Shown here piece by piece: positions 1-8,959 of a stretch of DNA of 64,000 nt. How positions within the stretch are numbered: position 1 is the stretch's first letter; each line of letters begins with the position of its first letter. Made by a program: the position numbers and the translations under genes. The notes under the pieces were generated by a model. That model was not told the DNA's origin, did not search any database, and saw only the letters and a program-made list of their open reading frames with translations. The stretch covers positions 37,528 to 101,527 of the forward strand of contig NZ_JAELXQ010000014.1 in the NCBI RefSeq assembly GCF_016427605.1, given 5' to 3'. This stretch comes from Ochrobactrum sp. Q0168 (lineage in GTDB: Bacteria > Pseudomonadota > Alphaproteobacteria > Rhizobiales > Rhizobiaceae).

Positions 1-1
1 T

Positions 2-157
2 TATGCTGCCTATCAGATCGACGTTCCGGCGCTCGGCCGGGAAATATTCATCTACCGGCAAGCTGAAAGCCGCCTTGGCGAGCTCGCTTATCATCTCAAT
101 GAAGAAATCACACTCGGCTGGAACCCGCAGGATGCCGTCGTCGTAACATCAGATTGA
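2..157 (+). CDS. ABC transporter ATP-binding protein, C-terminal end (partial)
   Basis: An open frame enters from the left edge and stops at TGA 155-157. The visible 51 residues have the character of a TOBE domain, the beta-barrel at the C-terminus of Pot/Mal-type importer ATPases; the closing stretch ITLGWNPQDAVVV matches the usual end of PotA-like ATPases. The nucleotide-binding domain lies outside the window. It is 16 nt upstream of hyuA and on the same strand as a Pot-type binding protein and two permeases that have no ATPase of their own, so it is very probably their ATPase. Confidence 0.72.
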   Translation, partial: YAAYQIDVPALGREIFIYRQAESRLGELAYHLNEEITLGWNPQDAVVVTSD

Positions 158-173
158 ACTGAAAGCTCCGAAT

Positions 174-2231
174 ATGCAGAAGAATGGCGCACGTATCGGC
201 ATCGACGTGGGCGGAACATTTACCGATTTTGTTCTGTTCGATCCCGACCGCAAAAGCCTTATCCATTACAAGGAACCATCGACGCCTGAAGATCCGTCTC
301 AGGCGCTGATCGTGGGCCTGCAGTCATTGCTCAAGAAAGCGGATCTCGGAGCCGACCAGATCGACACGCTTATGCATGGCACGACAATCGGTCTCAATGC
401 CATAATCCAGCGACGCGGTGCAAAGATCGCACTCATTGTCAGCGAAGGTTATCGCGACATTCTGGAAATCGCGCGCAGTCGTATGCCCTCTTCCTTTGAT
501 TTTCATGCAAGCAAGGAAGAGCCACTGGTGCCACGCCATCGCATCATCGAAGTCGGCGCGAGACTTTCGGCAAACGGCACGACAACCCAACTTCCCGACG
601 ATATAGCTCTTAAAGAAATTGCAGCACAACTAAATACACTGGATGTCGATGCGGCAGCACTTGTCTTGATCAATGGCTATACCAATCCTTCGGTTGAAAA
701 AGAGCTGGCGCAGAAGATATCGGACAAGACGAATGGGCTTTCCATTACATCTGCCGCAGCGATCTGGCCAGAAATCCGCGAATATGAACGCACACTGATC
801 GCCTGTCTCAACGCCTATATCCAGCCATTGATGCAGCGCTATTTTGAGGGGTTGAAAACGGGCCTTGCTCGCGATGGTGTTCATGCGCCGATCCTCGTCA
901 CAGCCTCTAATGGCGGTTCGCTAAGCATCGGCTCTGCACAGGAACGCCCGGTTGAAACGATCCTCTCCGGACCGGCCTCCGGTGTGATGGCAGCGGCACG
1001 TTTGGCCGCAACATCGGGCGTGCGCGCAATCATCACATTTGACATGGGAGGCACGTCGTCAGACATCGCCGTTGCACAGGATGGTTCAGCTGCGCTCGCC
1101 ACCAAAACCGATATTGGCGGTCTACCTCTGGTGTTGCCTGTGGTGGATGTCTCGGCCATTGGTGCGGGTGGCGGCTCAATCGTATGGGTTGATGACCATG
1201 GCGTGCTGAAAGTCGGCCCTCGCAGTGCTGGCGCAATGCCAGGCCCCATCTCTTACGGTCGCGGCGGCACAGAGCCAACCGTCACCGATTGTTATCTGAC
1301 GCTTGGCTATATCGACCCCACCGGCTTCCTGGGTGGACGTATGCAGCTTGAGAGCGCGCCTGCTGCTGCAGCGCTTGCACAGATTGGCAATCGCATCGGA
1401 TTTCAGGATGAAAATGCTGCGGCTGAAGCCGCTCAGGGTTCGCTTGCAGTCACCACCGCTGGCATGGCGACCGAACTCTATAAGACACTCGCAGCACGCG
1501 GTCTTGATCCGGCATCCTTTGCGCTCGTTCCGTTTGGTGGCGCAGGCCCAACACACGCCAACCTTCTGGCAGAAGAAGTGGGTATCGCCCGCATCGTCGT
1601 ACCTCCAGCGGCAGGAACGTTTTGTGCACTGGGTGCGGCGGCAGCAGATTTACGACGTGATTTCGTTCGCAGTTTGCGCAGAGAGCTTGATGAAGCAACC
1701 GCAGCGACTCTTGCCGAGACATTCGAAGCTCTCGCAGCAGAAGGAAATGACTGGTTGAATCAGGAAGGTGAACAAAGCACAGGGCGCCTTTTCGAAAAAG
1801 CTGCTGACATGCGTTATGTCGGACAGGCTTATGAATTGCGCGTTGCATTAAATGATGTCGATGCCGACGTTCATGCCATTTCCGAAGCTTTTCACCGCGA
1901 ACATGAGCGCATCTATGGTTTCCGCGACAGCACAGCCGAAGTCGAGTTGGGGACGGCCCGTCTCGCGGTTATTGGCGTCACGCCGGACCTCGCCGCGCAG
2001 GAGTTTCCAACAGGCGACGGCAAACCAAAGATCAAAGGCAAACGCCGCTTGTTTCACAAGGGTGCATGGCTTGATGCAGATATCTACGACCGCCACAGTT
2101 TCCGGGCGAATGATCAGGTCAGTGGCCCTGCAATTATCGAGCAGGATGACACCACCACTATTCTGCTTCCCGGCTGGATAGCCAACTGCGACAAAGCCGG
2201 AAATCTGCATCTTGAAAGGTTGGCACAATGA
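174..2231 (+). CDS. hyuA: Hydantoinase/oxoprolinase subunit A (HyuA family)
   Basis: 685 aa, normal for the family. The N-terminal GIDVGGTFTDFVLFD (residues about 9-23) is the phosphate-binding motif of the acetate-kinase/Hsp70-like fold, MHGTTIGLNA follows near 66, and a second phosphate loop DMGGTSSD lies near 290. The family ATP-dependently opens five-membered cyclic amides (N-methylhydantoin, 5-oxoproline) or, in the related acetone carboxylases, activates a ketone. It works as a heteromer with the B subunit encoded by the next gene, which overlaps it by 4 nt (ATGA). Neighbouring importer, oxidase and peptidase genes suggest a scavenged cyclic amide or peptide-derived substrate; the exact ring cannot be read from the sequence. 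Confidence 0.9.
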   Translation: MQKNGARIGIDVGGTFTDFVLFDPDRKSLIHYKEPSTPEDPSQALIVGLQSLLKKADLGADQIDTLMHGTTIGLNAIIQRRGAKIALIVSEGYRDILEIARSRMPSSFDFHASKEEPLVPRHRIIEVGARLSANGTTTQLPDDIALKEIAAQLNTLDVDAAALVLINGYTNPSVEKELAQKISDKTNGLSITSAAAIWPEIREYERTLIACLNAYIQPLMQRYFEGLKTGLARDGVHAPILVTASNGGSLSIGSAQERPVETILSGPASGVMAAARLAATSGVRAIITFDMGGTSSDIAVAQDGSAALATKTDIGGLPLVLPVVDVSAIGAGGGSIVWVDDHGVLKVGPRSAGAMPGPISYGRGGTEPTVTDCYLTLGYIDPTGFLGGRMQLESAPAAAALAQIGNRIGFQDENAAAEAAQGSLAVTTAGMATELYKTLAARGLDPASFALVPFGGAGPTHANLLAEEVGIARIVVPPAAGTFCALGAAAADLRRDFVRSLRRELDEATAATLAETFEALAAEGNDWLNQEGEQSTGRLFEKAADMRYVGQAYELRVALNDVDADVHAISEAFHREHERIYGFRDSTAEVELGTARLAVIGVTPDLAAQEFPTGDGKPKIKGKRRLFHKGAWLDADIYDRHSFRANDQVSGPAIIEQDDTTTILLPGWIANCDKAGNLHLERLAQ

Positions 2232-4234
2232 AACTAAACCCAGTCACGCTTGCCATTCTCGGCAACAAGCTTGCAGCTATCAGCGAAGAAATGTGCCTGA
2301 CACTTCAGCGCACCGGTCGCACGCTTTATGTCAAGGAAACTGCGGATTTTGCCTGCGCGCTTGCCGGGCTGGACGGACGCTTTTTCGCCTATCCGCGTTC
2401 TATCGGTGTTTCAGGATTTGTGGGCCTTGAATGCGGACCGACGATTGAAGCAGTGGGACCACTCGAACCCGGCGACGTCATCTTGACCAACGATCCCTAT
2501 CGTTCAGAAGGTCTCGCCACACATCTGCCCGACCTTCATATGATTGAGCCCTACTTCCATGAGGGCCGCGTAATTGCTTATGGTTGGTGTTTCGTGCACT
2601 GCTCGGATGTCGGCGGACGCGTGCCATCCAGCATCTCCCCAATGAATACTGAAATCTTTCAGGAAGGCTTGCGCATCCCGCCCGTCAAGCTGTTGAAGCG
2701 CGGAGAGATGTCACCCGAAGTGCGCCTGTTTCTGGAAACAAACAGCCGCACGCCTGAAGCCAATATGGGTGATATCCGTGCCATGCTGGCAGCTCTTGCT
2801 GCCGGTCGTCGTCGCTTCGAACAGGCGATTGCCCAGCACGGAGCAGATGAGGTTTCGGCAGCCAGCACCGATCTTGTTACCTACGCAGCTGAAAAGGCAC
2901 GTTCGGTTCTGCGCAAGGTTCCCGCTGGCTCCTATGCGTTTTCGGATTATCTTGATGATGACGCAGCCGGTAACTTGCCTGTTCGCATCGCACTGACCGT
3001 GACATTCGAAGACGGAGAAGTGCATCTGGATTTCACCGGAACTGATCCGCAAGTGGCCACCTCCATGAACATCCCTTCGCGCGGACGCCCCCATGCATGG
3101 CTGACACTCAGGGTACTCGCATTGGTCAACACGCTTGATCCAACAGCACCGTTAAATGTCGGCCTGCTTGATACGGTTCGGATAACTGCACCTGAGGGAA
3201 GTCTGGTCAACCCGCAGGAACCCGCTGCAACAGGTGTACGTCATGCAGCAGCCATTCGCGTCAATGACGTTTTGAACGGTGCCTTCGGAAAAGCATTGCC
3301 TGATGTCATGCCTGCCGCATCATCCGGCACAGTCATTCCCGTTGTCATGGCGGAACCAGATGGCAAAGGCGGGCGTCGCGTACAGGTCATCGAACCGATG
3401 ATCGGTGGTACCGGCGCACGTTTTGGTCGCGATGGCGTTGACGGTCGAGACAGCGGCATCTCCAATCTCGCCAACAATCCCGTTGAAACGGTCGAAGCCG
3501 AGCTCGGCGTTGAAATCCTGCACTACAGCCTGCGTCCGGATTCCGGTGGCCCCGGCCAATGGCGCGGCGGGTGCGGCATGGAACTGACCTTTCGCGCATT
3601 GACCGATAATACCAATGTACTCGGTCGAGGCATGGAGCGCCTGCTGTTCCGTCCATGGGGTTCCTATGGTGGCCAGGCAGGTCTGCCCGGCGCCTTGATC
3701 GTTAATCGCGGACATCCTGATGAACGCAGGCTTGGCAAAATCGATGTGCTCAACGTCAATGCAGGCGATACGGTAACGTTTCTGACCCCCGGAGCGGGTG
3801 GTTGGGGCAATCCGCATAAACGAGATCCAAACGCCGTTTTGCGCGACGTTCTGGATGGTTTTGTCACGCGCGACGCCGCTCATACCGTTTATGGCGTGGT
3901 GATACACACTGGCGCGATCGATAAGGATGCCACCGAGGCCAAACGTCGATCACTGACAGACAACGGCGTCACCGACGGATTTGGCCCTGAGCGAAAGCAC
4001 TGGGATGAAGTATTCGAACCCGCCTTGATGGACAGTCTGAACCGTGCGCTTGTGCAGCTTCCCGGATCCGTGCGGCAGCGCCAGCGTAAAGCTGTATTCG
4101 ACGCCGTTTTGCCTGCTCTACCGGAAGGCTTTCCACGAACAAAGGCAGAAGCCTCGAACGCACATACAGCGGCTATCGCATTCCGGGCGGCAGTAGAGAA
4201 GCTCATCGCAATATCCAATTCCGCAAACGCCTGA
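2228..4234 (+). CDS. hyuB: Hydantoinase subunit B (HyuB family) with C-terminal extension
   Basis: 668 aa. The start ATG overlaps the hyuA stop, so translation is coupled. The N-terminus (NPVTLAILGNKLAAISEEM), the NDPY motif near residue 90 and the GGTGAR and GGWGNP motifs (about 395 and 515) are typical of the B subunit, which carries the catalytic metal site. HyuB proteins usually end soon after the GGWGNP region. Here about 100 more residues follow, helical and rich in charged residues, resembling neither the A subunit nor a C subunit that I recognise. It may be an accessory subunit fused on. Function is assigned from family and pairing. Confidence 0.9.
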   Translation: MKLNPVTLAILGNKLAAISEEMCLTLQRTGRTLYVKETADFACALAGLDGRFFAYPRSIGVSGFVGLECGPTIEAVGPLEPGDVILTNDPYRSEGLATHLPDLHMIEPYFHEGRVIAYGWCFVHCSDVGGRVPSSISPMNTEIFQEGLRIPPVKLLKRGEMSPEVRLFLETNSRTPEANMGDIRAMLAALAAGRRRFEQAIAQHGADEVSAASTDLVTYAAEKARSVLRKVPAGSYAFSDYLDDDAAGNLPVRIALTVTFEDGEVHLDFTGTDPQVATSMNIPSRGRPHAWLTLRVLALVNTLDPTAPLNVGLLDTVRITAPEGSLVNPQEPAATGVRHAAAIRVNDVLNGAFGKALPDVMPAASSGTVIPVVMAEPDGKGGRRVQVIEPMIGGTGARFGRDGVDGRDSGISNLANNPVETVEAELGVEILHYSLRPDSGGPGQWRGGCGMELTFRALTDNTNVLGRGMERLLFRPWGSYGGQAGLPGALIVNRGHPDERRLGKIDVLNVNAGDTVTFLTPGAGGWGNPHKRDPNAVLRDVLDGFVTRDAAHTVYGVVIHTGAIDKDATEAKRRSLTDNGVTDGFGPERKHWDEVFEPALMDSLNRALVQLPGSVRQRQRKAVFDAVLPALPEGFPRTKAEASNAHTAAIAFRAAVEKLIAISNSANA

Positions 4235-4258
4235 CTGTTCCAGATAAGGAGTATCGCA

Positions 4259-5311
4259 ATGACACTGATTACCAGACGAAACTTCCTCGGCTCAGGCGCC
4301 ATGCTTGGTCTGGGTCTTGCCGCAGGCGGATTCCCGCGCATCGCCAATGCGCAGGCCGCAAAAGAAATCACCGTGACTGCCTTTGGCGGCATATGGGAAG
4401 AAGCTGTTCGCAAGTGCTTTGTTGCACCATTTGAAGCCAAAACCGGCGCAAAAGCCAATGTCTCTCTCGGTGGCCCACCGCAATGGCTGGCGCAGGTTGA
4501 AGCGTCGCCAGCGAAACCGCCGGTCGATGTGCTCATCATGACGCCGGACCTTGCGTTGACTGCAGCAAGATCAGGCCTTGTTGACGACTTTACGGTCGAA
4601 AAGCTGCCGAACCTTGCAAAAATTCCACAGCAGCTGACGGACTCAGTCGAGGGAAAAGGGACACTGTTCGACTATGGTGTAGCTGGCATCACCTACAATA
4701 AAGACCGCGTGAAAAATCCGCCAAAGTCGTTTGCCGAATTTGTCGACAGGGTTGCAGCTGGTGAATTCGTGGCCTCTATCCCGTCCATCAGCTATGCCGT
4801 CACACCGATCATGCTAATCTGGGCCATGGCCAAGGCATTTGGTGGCGGTGCCGACAAAGTCGATCCGTTCTTCAAGGCCGTCGAGCGGATGAAGGACAAC
4901 CTGGTCTATTGGGCTGGACCGAATGATTTCTTCAATCATCTTTCTTCCGGCGAAGCGGATATCGGTATTTATTTCGATGGCCGCACCTGGAACCATTACG
5001 ATGCAGGCGCAACCTGGATCGACTTCATCAATCCGGAAGAAGGCGGTTCACTCAACGGTCTGGCAGTCCAGAAGGCGAAAAACGCCAACCCACTCGCCTG
5101 GGACTATATCAATGAAGTTCTCGACTCAGCCAACCAGACGCAATTTGCCGACATCATGAATTACGGCGTCACCAATGTGGATGTGGTGTACAGCGAAAAG
5201 CTCAAGCCCCGCATCACGCCATGGCAGAAAACCGCCTTCCCGCCATATGAGCAAATTGCTCAGGTTCGCAATGAATGGGTGGATCGCTGGAACCGGGAAA
5301 TCGGTCAGTAA
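4259..5311 (+). CDS. ABC transporter substrate-binding protein, Pot (spermidine/putrescine) class, Tat-exported
   Basis: 350 aa. It begins with a twin-arginine signal (TRRNFLGSGAM, then a hydrophobic stretch ending ANAQA at about residue 32), so it is probably exported folded by Tat. The mature part starts with EITVTAFGGIWEEA, typical of the PotD/F-like class that binds polyamines, opines or small carboxylates. It lies 24 nt after hyuB behind an AAGGAG ribosome site and is followed by two Pot-type permeases. With the truncated ATPase at the left edge it makes a full importer interleaved with hyuAB, so it most likely delivers the hydantoinase substrate. Confidence 0.88.
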   Translation: MTLITRRNFLGSGAMLGLGLAAGGFPRIANAQAAKEITVTAFGGIWEEAVRKCFVAPFEAKTGAKANVSLGGPPQWLAQVEASPAKPPVDVLIMTPDLALTAARSGLVDDFTVEKLPNLAKIPQQLTDSVEGKGTLFDYGVAGITYNKDRVKNPPKSFAEFVDRVAAGEFVASIPSISYAVTPIMLIWAMAKAFGGGADKVDPFFKAVERMKDNLVYWAGPNDFFNHLSSGEADIGIYFDGRTWNHYDAGATWIDFINPEEGGSLNGLAVQKAKNANPLAWDYINEVLDSANQTQFADIMNYGVTNVDVVYSEKLKPRITPWQKTAFPPYEQIAQVRNEWVDRWNREIGQ

Positions 5312-5328
5312 GATCCCGGAGTACGGAC

Positions 5329-6189
5329 ATGAGCCAGACAGAAACATCAAAGGCTACGGCAAGAAAGGGGCTGGCTCTACCTGGCTGGCTACTTGTCTTG
5401 CCTGCTCTGGCGTTCCTGCTGGCTTTTTTCGTCCTGCCACTGTTTGACAACAGCGTCCGCAGCTTTGTCGATACTGAAGGCGGTTTGACTTTGGCGCGTT
5501 ACGCCACGCTGCTGACCGATCCCTTCTATCTGCGCGTCATCGGCGAGACGATATTGCTTTCTGGTGGCGTGACACTGATTTGCGTAATCATCGGATATCC
5601 GGTTGCCTATTTTCTGGTGCGCAAAGCAGGCCGATGGGCTGGCTTGATTGTCTTTCTGCTTATCGCTCCACTCCTGACTTCAATCATCATGCGCACCTTC
5701 GGCTGGCAGGTTCTATTTGCCCGCCGTGGCCTCATCAACAATCTGCTTGTCAATCAGCTCGGTCTCATCTCGGTGCCGTTGCGGTTCACCAACTCGCCGG
5801 AAATCACCATAGCCGCTCTCGTGCATGTGCTCGTTCCCTTCATGGTTCTTTCGATCAGCACGGTTTTACAAGGTATCGATCGCAGATTGGAAGAATCTGC
5901 AAAAATTCTCGGTGCCGGACGTCTGCGCACCTTCTGGGAGGTGACTTTGCCCCTCTCTCTCGACGGCATCGGAACCGGCGCGATACTTGTCTTCATGATT
6001 GCCAATGGAAGCTTCGTTACACTGGTAATGCTCGGCGGCGGTCTTCAGACATTGCCATTGCTCATTTACCAGCAATTCAACACCACACGTGATTTTGGCA
6101 TGGCGAGTGCCATGAGTTCGATCCTTCTGGTGATCGCAGTTGCCTGTCTCTTCTTGCAATTGCGTCTCGTGCGCCGTCGGGGAGCTTAA
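5329..6189 (+). CDS. ABC transporter permease, PotB class
   Basis: 286 aa from ATG 5329, which has GGAG about 9 nt upstream; an in-frame start at 5275 would overlap the previous gene and adds no recognisable sequence. The first membrane segment is near residues 20-45, followed by about five more. The cytoplasmic EAA loop (EESAKILGAGRLRTFWEVTLPLS, in two parts) that contacts the ATPase lies near residues 195-215. Inner membrane, half of the channel for the upstream binding protein. Confidence 0.9.
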   Translation: MSQTETSKATARKGLALPGWLLVLPALAFLLAFFVLPLFDNSVRSFVDTEGGLTLARYATLLTDPFYLRVIGETILLSGGVTLICVIIGYPVAYFLVRKAGRWAGLIVFLLIAPLLTSIIMRTFGWQVLFARRGLINNLLVNQLGLISVPLRFTNSPEITIAALVHVLVPFMVLSISTVLQGIDRRLEESAKILGAGRLRTFWEVTLPLSLDGIGTGAILVFMIANGSFVTLVMLGGGLQTLPLLIYQQFNTTRDFGMASAMSSILLVIAVACLFLQLRLVRRRGA

Positions 6190-6192
6190 ACG

Positions 6193-6999
6193 ATGAAACT
6201 CTTTGGCAAAGACTGGACAGACATTGCATTGACCGCCTTCGTGGTCGTGTTCTTCATTTTCATGCTGGCACCCATTCTTGTTGTGGTACTCGTGTCCTTC
6301 ACGTCTGCCGGCTATGTGGCCTTTCCAATTCCCGGCTGGTCGCTCAAATGGTTTGCGAATATTTTCGCTTATCAGCCTTTCGTGGATGCCCTTATCGTCA
6401 GTTTTAAGATTGGAATCGGTGCGACCATTCTTTCCTGTCTGATCGGCATCCCCGCGTGCCTTTATCTGGCGCGTTCACGAACAGGCGGGGCAAGCGCCGT
6501 CATGGCGTTTCTGCTGTCACCTTTGTCGATGCCAATGATTGTGATTGGCTTCGCATCGCTTTTCTTCATGAGCAGGCTTGGGCTGGGCATTTCATTCAGC
6601 GCACTGTTGATCACCCATACTATCGTCTGCCTTCCTTATGTCGTCCGCACGGTTGCAGGCGTTTATGGCAGTCTGCCCAAAAGCTATGAAGAAGCCGCCG
6701 CCATTCTGGGTGCCAATCCCTTGCAGGTCTTCGGGCATGTCACATTGCCGCTCATCCGCCCCGGCATCATGGCTGGATCGCTGTTTTCATTTCTCACCTC
6801 GTTCGACAACTTGCCTGTGAGTTATTTCTTTGCCAGCGCAAGCACAAACACCTTGCCGGTTGTGATGCTCAGCTATCTCGAACATCAGTTCGACCCGACA
6901 ATCGCTGCTCTCAGTACGTTGCAACTGCTTATGGCGGTTGCAACGCTCATCATTGTCGACCGCATCTATGGCATCAGAAAAATGACGGTGGCCGCATGA
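6193..6999 (+). CDS. ABC transporter permease, PotC class
   Basis: 268 aa, 3 nt after the previous permease. About six hydrophobic segments; the EAA loop EEAAAILGANPLQ then VFGHVTLPLI is near residues 160-180. The N-terminus with LAPILVVVLVSF and the WFANIF element are typical of PotC-like subunits. It pairs with the previous gene to form the membrane channel. Its stop overlaps the next start (ATGA), so the glyoxalase-like gene is in the same operon. Confidence 0.9.
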   Translation: MKLFGKDWTDIALTAFVVVFFIFMLAPILVVVLVSFTSAGYVAFPIPGWSLKWFANIFAYQPFVDALIVSFKIGIGATILSCLIGIPACLYLARSRTGGASAVMAFLLSPLSMPMIVIGFASLFFMSRLGLGISFSALLITHTIVCLPYVVRTVAGVYGSLPKSYEEAAAILGANPLQVFGHVTLPLIRPGIMAGSLFSFLTSFDNLPVSYFFASASTNTLPVVMLSYLEHQFDPTIAALSTLQLLMAVATLIIVDRIYGIRKMTVAA

Positions 7000-7610
7000 C
7001 TTTTCACTTACCCATCGACCGTGTTGTGGTTCTCACAGGCGATCTGGATACTGCCGGAACCGCCTTTGAAAAAGCCGGATTCCATGTCACACCAATCGCA
7101 AAACACAGCGCTGCCATGGGTACGGCCAATCGCTGTGTCATGCTCAATGACACTTATATCGAAATCCTTGCAATCGTTGAGAACACCGAAGCCAATGCCA
7201 AATGGCGCAAACTTCTCGAAAATGGTTCTGGATTGCATGGGATAGCGCTGCGCAGCAAAGATGTAGAGGCGGACGCTCAGGCTTTCAAAGATAAGAACAT
7301 CAAGACTGAAGCGGTAAGGCACTTTTCACGACAAACCGACGCTGGCGAGTTGCGGTTTTCGATAAGCCGTTTCAAAGATAGCGTTACCCCAGCCTATCAA
7401 TGTTTACTCTGCCAGCACTACACACCTGAACTTCTCTGGACATCTGGCGTAATAGAACACCCCAACGGTGCGCGGAGTCTGATATCTGTCGCCACACCGA
7501 ACGTCTCGGAACTTGAGGTGCTATCCAGCGACAGCTTCGCAGATATACCGATATCGGCTGGAAGGGGTCGCCTGACGATCAGCGGAAACAGTGATGCTGT
7601 TTTCGATTAA
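6996..7610 (+). CDS. VOC / glyoxalase-like domain protein
   Basis: 204 aa, translationally coupled to the permease. The N-terminal IDRVVVLTGDLDTAGTAFEKAGF pattern followed by a GTANR motif and a YIEILAIV strand is characteristic of the glyoxalase-like domain (Pfam PF13468 type) of the vicinal-oxygen-chelate superfamily. Members bind a metal or a small ligand between paired beta-alpha-beta-beta-beta units. The reaction is unknown. Within this operon it may act on an intermediate of the hydantoinase pathway, for example as an epimerase or hydrolase; that is inference only. Confidence 0.72.
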   Translation: MTFHLPIDRVVVLTGDLDTAGTAFEKAGFHVTPIAKHSAAMGTANRCVMLNDTYIEILAIVENTEANAKWRKLLENGSGLHGIALRSKDVEADAQAFKDKNIKTEAVRHFSRQTDAGELRFSISRFKDSVTPAYQCLLCQHYTPELLWTSGVIEHPNGARSLISVATPNVSELEVLSSDSFADIPISAGRGRLTISGNSDAVFD

Positions 7611-7648
7611 CGGGAAAGTTGCAGATTGGAAATCGCGATGGTTCGCGC

Positions 7649-8938
7649 ATGAAATCCTGGCCATCGAATAAACCTTCATCCTTGTGGATGTCGCTCTCAC
7701 GCGAACAGTTTGAAGGTAATGTTCTTGAAGGTATTGTAAAAACCGAGATCGCGATCATTGGCGGCGGCATTGCTGGTCTTGCTGCAGCCATCGAGCTCGC
7801 GAGGCGTGGTCGCAAAGTCACCGTACTTGAAGCAACCAAGGTCGGCTATGGCGCTTCCGGACGCGCCAACGGGCAAGTCATTTCGGCGCTGACACGCCAT
7901 GGGCCTAATGCTTTAAGGAATGTTTGGCTGGGAGAACAGGCGGAACGTTTTATCGAGCTTGTGAGGGGCGCTGCCGACAAGCTTTATGAACTCGCCAACC
8001 GTTATGGGATCGATTGCGATTTGCGCCGTGCTGGATGGCTGCAACCCGCGCACAGCCCTGGGCGTTTTAAGCGCGTTTCCGCTCTTGCTGCACAATGGGC
8101 TGAAGCTGGTGCACCAACTGCCGTTGTTTCTTCAGATGATCTGGCAACCCGGCTAGGCACCGATACTTACCATGGCGGATGGGAGCATCGTGGCGGTGGG
8201 CACATAAATCCTTATGCTTTCACGGTGGGCCTTGCACGTGCCGCTACCTCAGAAGGTGTTGTAGTCTTTGAGCAAAGTCCAGCACTTAATCTCACGCGAG
8301 CGTCGACAGATTGGCAGATCAAAACCCCGAACGGCGAACTTTACGCAGAAAAAGTCGTGCTCGCGACCGCCGGCCACACCGGCAATCTCTGGCCCGAACT
8401 GCGTCGCTCTATTGTGCCGGTGACATCCTATCAAGCGGCAACCGAGCCGCTGGGGGATTTGGCAGATACAATCCTGCCCGGCAATGAAGCATCGTCAGAC
8501 ACCCGATTTGACCTTCGTTATTTCCGCAAGGATCGTGAGGGGCGATTGGTTTCTGGCGGCGCACTCGCCATTCAGGCAGGTGCGGCGTATCGTCTGCCTG
8601 CGATGGTGGAGGGTCGGTTGCGCGAGCTCTTCCCTGACCTGCCAAACGGAACAGTGAAAACGTTCTGGGGCGGGCGCATCGCTATGACGGTGGATCGCCT
8701 GCCGCATCTGCATAGACGCGACGACGGTCTTTACGGCTGGATTGGTTGCAATGGGCGCGGCCTTGCACTCTCATGCGCTATGGCGGATGTAGTTGCCGAT
8801 GCCGTTTGCGGCGTAGCGGATGACCGGCTCGCCTTGCGTCCAACACCTGTGCCACAGGTCGCTTTTCACCCCATTGTTAGCCGAACGGCGCGCTTCATCC
8901 TGCCTTATATGCGGTGGCAGGATGGCCGCGAAGTCTGA
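7649..8938 (+). CDS. FAD-dependent oxidoreductase (DAO / gamma-glutamylputrescine oxidase-like)
   Basis: 429 aa from ATG 7649; a TTG at 7619 would add 10 residues, and neither has a strong ribosome site. The IAIIGGGIAGLAAAIELARRG dinucleotide-binding fold (about residues 34-54, split here by description) and the later YGASGRANGQ motif mark the D-amino-acid oxidase family. The C-terminal GWIGCNGRGLALS region near 375 is typical of PuuB/OoxB-like amine or amino-acid oxidases. Probably cytoplasmic; oxidises a C-N bond of an imported amine or amino acid released by HyuAB. Same operon. Confidence 0.85.
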   Translation: MKSWPSNKPSSLWMSLSREQFEGNVLEGIVKTEIAIIGGGIAGLAAAIELARRGRKVTVLEATKVGYGASGRANGQVISALTRHGPNALRNVWLGEQAERFIELVRGAADKLYELANRYGIDCDLRRAGWLQPAHSPGRFKRVSALAAQWAEAGAPTAVVSSDDLATRLGTDTYHGGWEHRGGGHINPYAFTVGLARAATSEGVVVFEQSPALNLTRASTDWQIKTPNGELYAEKVVLATAGHTGNLWPELRRSIVPVTSYQAATEPLGDLADTILPGNEASSDTRFDLRYFRKDREGRLVSGGALAIQAGAAYRLPAMVEGRLRELFPDLPNGTVKTFWGGRIAMTVDRLPHLHRRDDGLYGWIGCNGRGLALSCAMADVVADAVCGVADDRLALRPTPVPQVAFHPIVSRTARFILPYMRWQDGREV

Positions 8939-8959
8939 CCAAAATTCCAAGGAAGTCCC

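Noticed and set aside
1176..1848. Several long minus-strand and alternate-frame ORFs inside hyuA, with similar sets in most large genes
   Set aside because: They are antisense or frame-shifted shadows of well-supported genes, lack ribosome sites and show no protein family features.
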